Part shown: in pieces, positions 1 to 5,494 of the stretch
Numbering within the stretch: the first letter of the stretch is position 1
How the letters are laid out: each line of letters opens with the position of its first letter
NCBI GenBank assembly: GCA_964520055.1
Contig: CAZFME010000128.1
Location: 1 to 5,598 of the forward strand
Length of the DNA stretch: 5,598 bases
Reading direction: 5' to 3'
Source of the DNA: DUNY01 sp964520055
Lineage (GTDB): Bacteria; Bacillota; Thermosediminibacteria; Thermosediminibacterales; Tepidanaerobacteraceae
Program-made: the position numbers and the translations under genes
Notes under the pieces: generated by a model
The model's input: only the letters and a program-made list of their open reading frames with translations
What the model was told of the DNA's origin: nothing
The model's database searches: none

Positions 1-1
1 A

Positions 2-204
2 CAGAATCCACGTAGTTTGTTTATTGAGACAGAACTATATTTGGAATAAGCAAACCTGAAAAGTGGGCAGCAGCAATTGAATACTTAGTAAGTCGCTTAG
101 ATCTGCGTGACATTACAAAAGAGACAATAGCGGAAAAATATGGCGTATCTCTTCGAATTGTTATATCAAGATCGAATATAATCGATAGTGCGTTAACTAT
201 AAGA
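2..204 (+). pseudogene. Remnant of a helix-turn-helix-tailed protein, frame-disrupted
   Basis: Bases 61-186 translate in one frame to a protein-like segment: KWAAAIEYLVSRLDL, then DITKETIAEKYGVSLRIVISR, which has the spacing of a helix-turn-helix (ETIAEKYGVS followed by a recognition-like helix). There is no start codon ahead of it, and this frame has stops at 13-15 and 25-27. The neighbouring frame is open from base 2 to 46 and reads NPRSLFIETELYLE before a TAA at 47-49, so one lost or gained base near 46-50 would join the two pieces. Past about base 200 the reading frame stays open to 396 but becomes unlike protein and runs over the terminator and the 3' end of the opposing gene. From memory, tails of this kind (WAAAIEY...AEKYGVS) occur at the C-terminus of some SEC-C or pRiA4b ORF-3-like proteins; that assignment is inference. 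It could also be the genuine 3' end of a gene with a sequencing error. Confidence 0.4.
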
Positions 205-270
205 TTTCAATTAGTGTTAGCCTACCTTCTAAGACTACGATGGAGAATTTTGGCGCTATCATTTGTCATT

Positions 271-311
271 AAAATAGAAAATACCCTTCTGGTAAAATAT
301 AGCCAGAGGGT
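271..311 (-). terminator. Rho-independent terminator of the acyl-ACP thioesterase gene
   Basis: Read on the minus strand, ACCCTCTGG (311-303), a 10-base loop and CCAGAAGGGT (292-283) form a stem with one bulged base. It is followed by the T-rich stretch ATTTTCTATTTT. The stem begins 6 bases after the thioesterase stop codon at 317-319, the normal place for an intrinsic terminator. Confidence 0.8.
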
Positions 312-316
312 GTTGT

Positions 317-1063
317 TTATCCGTTTTTCACCCACTTGCTTTCCAAAAAGCAAAGTCCTTTATCATCTTCGTCTACGATTCTGTGCAGGCATGTGATGCT
401 ATTATCGAGGGTTTTAACCTGAGTCAGGGCTTTGTTGGTATTTCCGTAGGTGGTTTCTTTTTTGTAAGTTACCTTTAAATTTACCAAGGTGTAGCTTAAC
501 ACTATATCCAAGGGTACTGTTTCTATAGCCCATGCGGCATATTTTACATTGTTGACGTGCCGGTTGGTATCTATATCGCTGTATCTTACATGAAATTCTT
601 TTTCTGCATCAACGGAAGAAGGTTGTTTGATCTCTTCGATTTCCAACGGTTCCGAAGATTGAACACGATAGGCTTTGTACATGTCTTTGGTGATTTTGAT
701 GGGGCGCTTTTTATCAGTGTTTATCAAAAGCCATATAGAATTGGCGTTGACAAGCTTTTCTCCCTGCCGGTTTAAGATGTCAAACCAGCGGTAGGCATAA
801 AATTTTTTAAAAGAGTGAGGAGCTGTTCGCACTTTAATATTTTCACCATATATGGGGTATTTATGTATTTTAATATCCCATTTATAGAGCATCCAAGCAA
901 TATTTCGCTCTTTAAGGTAGTCGACACCCACTCCCAGATTTTCGCTTTGGCGCATAGCTATGTCATCAAAGTAGTTCATCAAACTGGTGATGAGCACCTT
1001 CTTTTTATAGTCTATTTCATAATAATGAATGCGGTATTTCTCTTCAAACATGGCCGGATTCAA
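317..1063 (-). CDS. Acyl-ACP thioesterase (FatA/FatB type, double hotdog)
   Basis: Predicted cytoplasmic enzyme that hydrolyses acyl-acyl carrier protein to free fatty acid and ACP, ending or diverting fatty acid synthesis. The 248-residue product fits the compact bacterial members of the family, which lack the plant transit peptide. Two hotdog domains are visible: an N-terminal one (about 5-130, with RIHYYEIDYKKK and the hotdog helix LMNYFDDIAMRQSENLG) and a C-terminal one (about 153-245). The family signature DIDTNRHVNNVKYAAWAIE is present. Aligned by eye to plant FatB, the catalytic set Asp-x-Asn-x-His falls at D165, N167 and H169, and the glutamate 34 residues later at E203 (TYKKETTYGN), so the enzyme should be active. 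Start choice: AGGAGG at 1077-1072 lies 8 bases before a TTG at 1063-1061. The upstream in-frame GTG (1072) overlaps the AGGAGG itself, and the ATG at 1051 is 20 bases away. The gene is monocistronic, divergent from the secreted-protein gene, with its own terminator. Chain-length preference cannot be read from the sequence. Confidence 0.93.
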   Translation of the reverse strand: MNPAMFEEKYRIHYYEIDYKKKVLITSLMNYFDDIAMRQSENLGVGVDYLKERNIAWMLYKWDIKIHKYPIYGENIKVRTAPHSFKKFYAYRWFDILNRQGEKLVNANSIWLLINTDKKRPIKITKDMYKAYRVQSSEPLEIEEIKQPSSVDAEKEFHVRYSDIDTNRHVNNVKYAAWAIETVPLDIVLSYTLVNLKVTYKKETTYGNTNKALTQVKTLDNSITCLHRIVDEDDKGLCFLESKWVKNG

Positions 1064-1071
1064 AATAAGCA

Positions 1072-1077
1072 CCTCCT
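1072..1077 (-). promoter_or_regulatory. Shine-Dalgarno site that decides a TTG start
   Basis: AGGAGG on the minus strand, with 8 bases to TTG at 1063-1061. The alternative GTG at 1072-1070 shares its first base with this site and so is an unlikely start; using it would add only three residues (MLI). Confidence 0.7.
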
Positions 1078-1109
1078 AGAAAAGTAAATGTTATGACTAA
1101 TGCAATATT

Positions 1110-1138
1110 AACATAAAATCGAGGCAAAATCATGATAA
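1110..1138 (-). promoter_or_regulatory. Weak candidate promoter for the thioesterase gene
   Basis: On the minus strand TTATCA (1138-1133), 17 bases and TATGTT (1115-1110) each match 4 of 6 sigma-A consensus positions. No better pair was found by eye between 1064 and 1200. TATCAT at 1137-1132 is an alternative -10 hexamer, but no good -35 goes with it. Confidence 0.25.
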
Positions 1139-1155
1139 AAAATGACAATGGAAAA

Positions 1156-1170
1156 TGAATGTAAAATTCA
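1156..1170. repeat. Inverted repeat TGAAT-N5-ATTCA in the divergent promoter region
   Basis: TGAAT (1156-1160) and ATTCA (1166-1170) are perfect 5-bp arms around GTAAA. The site lies between the divergent thioesterase and secreted-protein genes, about 25 bases upstream of the plus-strand -35 hexamer. It resembles an ArgR box except that the arms are 5 rather than 4 bases apart. A role as a regulator site is inference; repeats this short also arise by chance in AT-rich DNA. Confidence 0.35.
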
Positions 1171-1184
1171 CAACTTGAAATATT

Positions 1185-1200
1185 TGTCATGATGTTGACA
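1185..1200. repeat. Inverted repeat TGTCA-N6-TGACA over the -35 region
   Basis: TGTCA (1185-1189) and TGACA (1196-1200) are perfect 5-bp arms around TGATGT. The right arm is part of the -35 hexamer of the plus-strand promoter, so a protein bound here would block polymerase. It is a possible operator only; part of the symmetry is contributed by the promoter consensus itself. Confidence 0.35.
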
Positions 1201-1224
1201 TATCCCGGTATAAACAGGTATGAT
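1195..1224 (+). promoter_or_regulatory. Sigma-A promoter of the stalk-domain secreted protein gene
   Basis: A perfect TTGACA (1195-1200), an 18-base spacer and TATGAT (1219-1224, 5 of 6 matches) form a strong vegetative promoter. Transcription should start near 1231, giving a leader of about 27 bases. GGAGG at 1246-1250 then lies 7 bases before the ATG at 1258. Confidence 0.85.
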
Positions 1225-1257
1225 AAAGAAGAAATGAAATATTTTGGAGGTCTTTCC

Positions 1258-2361
1258 ATGAAAAAGAAAGTTTTAACACTTTCCGCTATGGCGTTGACAG
1301 CTGCGATGTTGTTTTCTTCTGTAGCCATAGGTGCAGTGGGAGCGAGGGATATTAAAGCACATTATTACAATATTAAGATTAGGGTAAATGGTAAAATAAT
1401 CGATGCAGGTGACACGGAGCCCTTCATTTATAATGATCGCACTTATGTACCCATAAGGCTTGTCAGTGAGGCTCTTGATAAGGTTGTTGAATGGGATAAC
1501 AATCAGAAAATGGTAATAGTAAATGATAAATCACCATCACAAATAGCCCAACAATTAGAGGCAAAAGATGCGGAAATTCAAAGACTTACGTACCAGAGTT
1601 CCATGTTGCAAAGTAAGGTTATTGAATTGGATAAGGCATTAAAAGACCTTGAATCAAAAAAGAAGGAAGATGAAGATAAAAAGAGTGACCCCGATGTATA
1701 CCTGGAGGATTACCTTTATGATGAATATTCCAAATGGAACCGTATTAAGTTTGATTACAAGGTAAAGGAACGAAAAGGTGACTTAACTCTGACCATAGAG
1801 TTTGATCGAAGTGACTATAAATCTGAATGGAACAAATTAACTGAGAGGAAAATCGAAAACTGGCTCAATGATATTTATGACTATGCTAAAGATGAGTTTC
1901 CAAAGGCGGGATTTGAAGGTTCCATCAGGGACACCGATGAAAGGGAAAATTTAGTGGAATTTGAAGAATCTCGTGGAAAGTTAAAAATAAGGTTTTATGA
2001 CAGCAGAGATTCTTACGTGGATTTGGAAGAAGACCTAAATTATAATTACGGTTCGGGTTTGACTACTTACCATAAGAATTTCGGAAAACTAAAAGCTACA
2101 ATAGAAGTAGATGAATATGATTATGATTATGATGATGAGATTTACATTACTGTAATTGTAGATACTTCAAGATACAGTGATGAATGGGACGACGTATTTG
2201 ACACAACGGCGGCCGAAGACTGGCTTTACGATATAATGGATTATTCTCGTAAAGAATATAAAGACTATATGATATTAGGGCATGTAGAAAACAGCAAAGG
2301 CAGGACCCAGGCTACATTTGAATGCAGCTCCTCCGGGCGCATGAAGGTAAACTGGAAATGA
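1258..2361 (+). CDS. Secreted copper-amine-oxidase-N (stalk) domain protein with coiled coil and duplicated C-terminal module
   Basis: A 367-residue exported protein of unknown exact role. Residues 1-29 are a signal peptide (MKKK, a hydrophobic core, then AIGA/VGA cleavage options). Residues 38-90 form the stalk domain seen in many Firmicute surface proteins: IRVNGKIIDAGD, then YNDRTYVPIRLVSEALD and VVEWDNNQKMVIV. Residues 93-142 are a charged heptad-like segment, probably a coiled coil. The remainder holds two related copies of about 90 residues (about 160-246 and 271-366). Both share D-x-S-x-Y-x-x-EW, then a helix with W-L-x-DI-x-DY, and a final G-(K/R)-x-K strand. The protein is very acidic, with a DEYDYDYDDE stretch at 285-294 in copy two. 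The stalk domain does not imply amine oxidase activity, since the catalytic part of that enzyme is absent. The start is set by GGAGG 7 bases upstream; the in-frame ATG at 1189 precedes the promoter elements and is rejected. Expected location is the cell wall or exterior. Monocistronic up to the terminator at 2374-2408. Confidence 0.85.
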   Translation: MKKKVLTLSAMALTAAMLFSSVAIGAVGARDIKAHYYNIKIRVNGKIIDAGDTEPFIYNDRTYVPIRLVSEALDKVVEWDNNQKMVIVNDKSPSQIAQQLEAKDAEIQRLTYQSSMLQSKVIELDKALKDLESKKKEDEDKKSDPDVYLEDYLYDEYSKWNRIKFDYKVKERKGDLTLTIEFDRSDYKSEWNKLTERKIENWLNDIYDYAKDEFPKAGFEGSIRDTDERENLVEFEESRGKLKIRFYDSRDSYVDLEEDLNYNYGSGLTTYHKNFGKLKATIEVDEYDYDYDDEIYITVIVDTSRYSDEWDDVFDTTAAEDWLYDIMDYSRKEYKDYMILGHVENSKGRTQATFECSSSGRMKVNWK

Positions 2362-2373
2362 CAGGGCATACAT

Positions 2374-2408
2374 AAATAGCTGATCCAAGCGGGATCAGCT
2401 ATTTTTTT
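2374..2408 (+). terminator. Strong rho-independent terminator
   Basis: AATAGCTGATCC (2375-2386), the loop AAGCG and GGATCAGCTATT (2392-2403) pair perfectly over 12 bp, extendable by one A-T pair. A run of seven T bases fills 2402-2408. It lies 12 bases after the stop codon of the stalk-domain gene. Confidence 0.95.
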
Positions 2409-2442
2409 ACGAGCATTAACTACTACCACATGGAGGCTTACT

Positions 2443-2880
2443 ATGAAGGGTAAAAAGGGTTATTCTTTGGTAATTGTCTTATTTGTCTCTACAATTATTT
2501 TATTACTGGGTACGGCCATTCTCAATATGTCAACAAGTGAGTATTTAATGGGATGTTACATGAGGGACTATACCATGGCTTACTATCTTGCGGAAGCTGG
2601 TGTGCAAAAGACACTTTCAGTTTTAAAGGAAAATCCCGATTACAGACCCAGTATCAATTGGCAAGCTTTGGGAGAAGGTCACTACAAAATCAAAATAACA
2701 CCGAAGCAAGGCACTGATTCCATGATAATAAATTCCTCAGGTAAAGTGAACAAAGCAGAAGTTTCAATAATTGTTACAGCTGTTGTGTATATAGAAATCG
2801 ATGAGGAGATGTATCCTGAGCCACCCCATAGAAATGTAGAAGTACAGGTATTATCTTGGTACCATGAGGGTCCAATTTAG
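2443..2880 (+). CDS. Type IV pilin-like / PilX-N-like membrane protein
   Basis: A 145-residue protein with the build of a minor pilin or pseudopilin. It has a short basic leader (MKGKKG), a possible prepilin peptidase site after G6 (KKG/YSLV), a hydrophobic helix at about 7-28, and then the amphipathic MAYYLAEAGVQKTL at 45-58. That last motif is typical of PilX-N and similar pilus-assembly proteins. The rest is a small beta-rich region (GHYKIKITPK, VSIIVTAVVYIEI) ending in a Pro-rich tail. The residue five places after the putative cleavage site is Ile, not the usual Glu, as in tip-type subunits such as GspK. GGAGG at 2432-2436 sits 6 bases before the ATG. No other pilus gene is present, and only 34 bases separate it from the upstream terminator, with no promoter visible there. 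It may depend on read-through from upstream. It could also be a secreted protein with an ordinary uncleaved anchor. Confidence 0.72.
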   Translation: MKGKKGYSLVIVLFVSTIILLLGTAILNMSTSEYLMGCYMRDYTMAYYLAEAGVQKTLSVLKENPDYRPSINWQALGEGHYKIKITPKQGTDSMIINSSGKVNKAEVSIIVTAVVYIEIDEEMYPEPPHRNVEVQVLSWYHEGPI

Positions 2881-2915
2881 AAGTGTAAACAATATTTTGC
2901 ATATTACAATTGGGT

Positions 2916-2953
2916 ATTGAATAATTATACATGAAGGTGTATAATTATAGCCA
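2916..2953. promoter_or_regulatory. Putative operator: perfect 10-bp inverted repeat and tandem ArgR-box-like sites
   Basis: ATAATTATAC (2921-2930) and GTATAATTAT (2939-2948) are perfect inverted arms 8 bases apart, spanning the promoter spacer and -10. The same DNA can be read as two ArgR-box-like sites. The left one, core TGAATAATTATACA at 2918-2931, differs at one position from the E. coli consensus core TGAAT-W4-ATTCA. The right one, at 2938-2951, is weaker (6 of 10 fixed positions). As 18-bp boxes they would be 2 bp apart, close to the 2-3 bp seen for paired ArgR boxes. The repeat is direct observation; ArgR as the ligand is inference supported by the ornithine cyclodeaminase-family gene in the operon. 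Confidence 0.5.
2917..2945 (+). promoter_or_regulatory. Sigma-A promoter of the amino acid transporter operon
   Basis: TTGAAT (2917-2922), a 17-base spacer and a perfect TATAAT (2940-2945) mark the promoter, with TG directly in front of the -10. Transcription should start near 2952, so the leader before the receptor gene is only about 27 bases. That leaves no room for a riboswitch or T-box leader, so control should act on promoter DNA. Confidence 0.75.
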
Positions 2954-2978
2954 GTTATTTAAACCAAGGAGGATGAAA

Positions 2979-3797
2979 ATGACAAAATTAGGAAAAATAT
3001 TAATTTATGTTTTATGCTTGACTTTAATACTGGGCATCGTGGTTGGATGCGGCAAAACTGAGCAGCAAGGTCAAGAAAAACCTGATGCTGGTGACCAGTC
3101 CGAAGGTGAAAAGAAGGTATGGGTTGTAGGAACGTCTCCTGACTATCCGCCCTTTGAATTTGTGGATGATAAAGGGGAATTTGTGGGTTTTGACATGGAC
3201 CTTATCCGGGAAGTTGGTAAGCGAATGGGAGTTGAAGTTAAAATCGAAGCTTTGGAATTTGAAAGCCTCATTGCATCTTTGAAACAGGGCAAAATCGACG
3301 CCATTATTGCCTGTATGAGCCCTGATGAGGAAAGATTGAAAGAGGTGGACTTTACAAAACCTTACTATAAGACAAAACATGGGATTTTAGCCAAACCCGA
3401 CGGCAAAGCCGATATTAAAGAACTCAGTGATGTTTTGAAATATGAATTCGGAGTTCAAACGGGGACCACCATGGCCACTTGGGCAAAAGGTCAGATTGAT
3501 GCCGGAGCTGTTAAGGAGTCCCAGGTTAAATACTATACTGATGCCAATGCTGGAGCCCTCGATGTAAAGCAAGGCAGACTGGGTGCTTTTGTTGTAGACC
3601 TACCTGTAGCTTACGAAAAGGCCAAGGAACTGGAGCTTGAAGTGGCAGTGGAGACAGTGCTGGAAAAAGACGAAGATCCGGGAATCGTTCTACAAAAGGG
3701 TTCCACAGAAATGATTGAGAAACTCAATAAAATCATCGACGAAATGATGGCCGATGGAACTGTAAAAGAGTTGGAAGATAAGTGGTTTAAGCAATAA
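2979..3797 (+). CDS. Amino acid ABC transporter substrate-binding lipoprotein (family 3)
   Basis: A 272-residue extracellular receptor that should deliver an amino acid to the permease encoded at 4819-5487. Residues 1-23 are a lipoprotein signal peptide with lipobox VVGC and lipidated C24, followed by a polar linker to about 45. The family 3 fold covers 47-271, with GTSPDYPPFEF, GFDMDLIREVG, LKQGKIDAII and VDFTKPYY. By alignment in the head to HisJ/LAO-binding protein, pocket residues include Y56 and F94 (aromatic sandwich), S114 and R119 (alpha-carboxylate) and D207 (alpha-amino group). This argues for an alpha-amino acid ligand. HisJ D11, which holds cationic side chains, corresponds to S53 here, so specificity for Arg/Lys/Orn is not assured. 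The start is the ATG with AAGGAGG 6 bases upstream; the in-frame ATG at 2931 lies inside the promoter. It is the first gene of the operon, 14 bases ahead of the cyclodeaminase-family gene. Confidence 0.95.
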   Translation: MTKLGKILIYVLCLTLILGIVVGCGKTEQQGQEKPDAGDQSEGEKKVWVVGTSPDYPPFEFVDDKGEFVGFDMDLIREVGKRMGVEVKIEALEFESLIASLKQGKIDAIIACMSPDEERLKEVDFTKPYYKTKHGILAKPDGKADIKELSDVLKYEFGVQTGTTMATWAKGQIDAGAVKESQVKYYTDANAGALDVKQGRLGAFVVDLPVAYEKAKELELEVAVETVLEKDEDPGIVLQKGSTEMIEKLNKIIDEMMADGTVKELEDKWFKQ

Positions 3798-3811
3798 TTG
3801 GGGGTATTTTC

Positions 3812-4828
3812 ATGAAAACAGAATTACTTTTTATGCAGCAGGAAGATGTAATTGCAGCCGGAATCTTGGATATGGATAAAGTCTTGGAAATGGTTGAGAA
3901 GGCCTTCTATCTGGAAGGCCATGGAGAGATTATCAATCCCCCGAAGACCGTGTTCGGTATCCCCATTGGACAGAATCCCCAGTCGCATTTTTTCTCCATG
4001 CCGGTATATATCGGTGGGGATGTAAATCGACCCGGAACTAAGTGGGCAGCCGAGTCTATAGCCAATGCCAAAACAGGAAACTTACCCATGGGAATAGATA
4101 TGGTGATTTTGAGTGATCCGGTGACGGTGCAGCCGGTGGCCATCATGGACGGTATGGTAATTACGGCTATGAGGACGGCTGCAGCGGCCGGGGTAGCCAC
4201 CAAATATCTTGCTCCCAAAGGGGCCAAGGTGGCAGGTTGTGTTGGAGCAGGAATAATTGGCCGAACCATGATTATGGCATTAAAGCAAGTAATTCCAAGC
4301 TTAGAGCAGGTAAAACTTTGTGATTTAAATCTGCAAAAGGCGAAAAAACTTGCCGCCGAGTTTAAAGATGAGATTCAGGTCATTTCAACGAATAGTGTGG
4401 AAGAAGCAGTGACCGGTGCCGATGTAATAGCAACCATGACCACAAGCAGAAAGCCCTTTGTTAAAGCTGAGTGGGTAAAAGACGGAGCTATGGTTATACA
4501 GATGAGCTCTTGGGAAGTGGAAGCAGGAGTTGTTAAAAAAGCCAATAAGGTTGTAGTGGACAGCTGGGACCAGATGAAAGAAAATGACCTTTCGGTTATA
4601 AAGCAAGTGGTTCAGAGTGGCGATTTAGATGAAAAAGATATATGGGCTTTAAATGAAGTGGTATGCGGTAAAAAACCCGGCAGGGAAAAAGACGATGAAA
4701 TTACGTTATTTAGTTCCCGTGGTATGGGATGCTTGGATATAATAATAGGTGATTACCTTTATAAAGAGGCCATTAAAAAAGGCCTGGGACAAAAGCTTAT
4801 ATTGTGGGATGAAGCGAAATGGGTATAA
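3812..4828 (+). CDS. Ornithine cyclodeaminase/mu-crystallin family protein
   Basis: A 338-residue cytoplasmic protein of the family that includes ornithine cyclodeaminase, some alanine dehydrogenases, ketimine reductases and mu-crystallin, which are NAD(P)-dependent. Visible features are the substrate-side segment PGTKWAAES (K77), the conserved TAMRTAAAAGVATKYLA (R121), and the Rossmann motif GCVGAGIIGR (142-151) with an acidic D171 at the end of the second strand. The GGDCPGKTEL motif that carries the catalytic Asp of Pseudomonas putida ornithine cyclodeaminase is replaced by IQMSSWEVEA around 229-238, so proline formation from ornithine is doubtful. The following VVVDSWDQMKEN resembles, from memory, clostridial proteins that databases name tyramine oxidase subunit B, a name with little functional support. 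A G-rich ribosome binding site (3800-3804) lies 7 bases before the ATG. Its position between receptor and permease implies that it works on the transported compound or a derivative. Family confidence is high; the reaction is unknown. Confidence 0.9.
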   Translation: MKTELLFMQQEDVIAAGILDMDKVLEMVEKAFYLEGHGEIINPPKTVFGIPIGQNPQSHFFSMPVYIGGDVNRPGTKWAAESIANAKTGNLPMGIDMVILSDPVTVQPVAIMDGMVITAMRTAAAAGVATKYLAPKGAKVAGCVGAGIIGRTMIMALKQVIPSLEQVKLCDLNLQKAKKLAAEFKDEIQVISTNSVEEAVTGADVIATMTTSRKPFVKAEWVKDGAMVIQMSSWEVEAGVVKKANKVVVDSWDQMKENDLSVIKQVVQSGDLDEKDIWALNEVVCGKKPGREKDDEITLFSSRGMGCLDIIIGDYLYKEAIKKGLGQKLILWDEAKWV

Positions 4829-5487
4829 GTGATAAAGCTTATAAGGTTTTAAGCAGTATTCCCTACCTCCTTGCGGGGGTAGGGATAACCCTTGAAATAA
4901 CGGTGATAGCCCTTGCGCTGGGTACGGTGGCCGGGCTTTTTTTGGCGTTATGCAGAGTCTACGGCAATGGTATTTTCCGTCATTTTGCCGTATTTTACAG
5001 TCGTATTATAAGAAGTCTGCCTTTGTTGGTGATTTTGTTTATGCTTTATTTCCTGGGTTCGGAAATTATAGACATACCTGCCTTTTGGGCGGTAATTTTA
5101 TCTCTGGCAATTCACACCAGTGCATATCAATCGGAGATTTTCAGGGGAGCCATCCAATCCATAAGTAAGGGACAAATGGAGGCTGCCCTGGCACTGGGAA
5201 TGAGCAAAAGCCAGAGCATATTTTCCGTGATTCTTCCTCAGTCCCTGCGAAGGGCAATCCCTTACTGGGCCAATGAGGCTACCATAGTTCTGAAAGATTC
5301 CACGCTGGCGTATGTGTTGGGAATTACAGAGCTTATGCGGCGGAGTGAGTATGTGAGTGCACGTACGGCACAGCCTATGCTGACTTATATTGTTGTAGGT
5401 TTTATTTATTTAATACTGACATGTGCTTTTACGAAGAGCATGACCCGGGTTGAATCCAGGGTAAGGATCCCGGGCCTGGAAAGGTGA
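4819..5487 (+). CDS. Polar amino acid ABC transporter permease (HisM/GlnP type)
   Basis: A 222-residue inner-membrane channel subunit of a family 3 amino acid importer, probably working as a homodimer because no second permease gene is seen. Hydrophobic segments at about 17-45, 58-80, 87-102, 150-170 and 186-206 suit the usual five-helix layout. N-terminal LLAGVGITLEITVIALALG and IIRSLPLLVILFMLYFLG are typical of the HisM/GlnP family. The ATPase-docking EAA loop runs from about 108 to 145, with EAALALGMS at 121-129 followed by IFSVILPQSLRRAIP. Its ATG overlaps the last 10 bases of the cyclodeaminase-family gene and has only a weak upstream GGGAT site, so translation is probably coupled to that gene. 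It ends 7 bases before the ATPase gene, and its terminal AAAGGTGA serves as the ribosome binding site for that gene. Confidence 0.95.
   Translation: MGISDKAYKVLSSIPYLLAGVGITLEITVIALALGTVAGLFLALCRVYGNGIFRHFAVFYSRIIRSLPLLVILFMLYFLGSEIIDIPAFWAVILSLAIHTSAYQSEIFRGAIQSISKGQMEAALALGMSKSQSIFSVILPQSLRRAIPYWANEATIVLKDSTLAYVLGITELMRRSEYVSARTAQPMLTYIVVGFIYLILTCAFTKSMTRVESRVRIPGLER
5444..5474 (+). other. Possible GC-rich hairpin at the permease 3' end
   Basis: CCCGGG at 5444-5449 and 5469-5474, together with ATCC (5454-5457) and GGAT (5465-5468), can pair into a bulged hairpin. It ends 20 bases before the ATPase start. There is no T run, so it is not a terminator. It could slow RNA decay or reduce ATPase expression relative to the permease, but it lies wholly in coding sequence and may be incidental. 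Confidence 0.25.
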
Positions 5488-5494
5488 ATTCTTA

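Noticed and set aside
214..396. Short plus-strand open frame starting at a GTG
   Set aside because: It runs through the thioesterase terminator and into the antisense of that gene, has no ribosome binding site, and does not read like a protein.
1189..1257. Extended N-terminus of the stalk-domain protein from the ATG at 1189
   Set aside because: This stretch contains the -35 and -10 hexamers, so it is probably not transcribed. The ATG at 1258 has a well-spaced GGAGG and begins a proper signal peptide.
1378..1527. Copper amine oxidase activity suggested by the stalk-domain name
   Set aside because: Only the N-terminal stalk domain is present; the catalytic domain with its topaquinone tyrosine and copper-binding histidines is absent.
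2881..2916. Possible terminator after the pilin-like gene
   Set aside because: No hairpin followed by a T run is present. The only strong dyad nearby overlaps the operon promoter and is better read as an operator.
2931..2978. Extended start of the receptor gene at the ATG at 2931
   Set aside because: It lies between the -35 and -10 of the operon promoter. The ATG at 2979 has AAGGAGG 6 bases upstream and gives a normal lipoprotein signal.
3024..3380. Minus-strand open frame opposite the receptor gene
   Set aside because: It is a shadow of a confidently assigned gene, with no ribosome binding site or recognisable motif.
3901..3920. Perfect hairpin GGCCTTC-N6-GAAGGCC
   Set aside because: It lies inside the cyclodeaminase-family gene 90 bases after the start, encoding part of a helix, with no T run. 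It is probably a codon coincidence.
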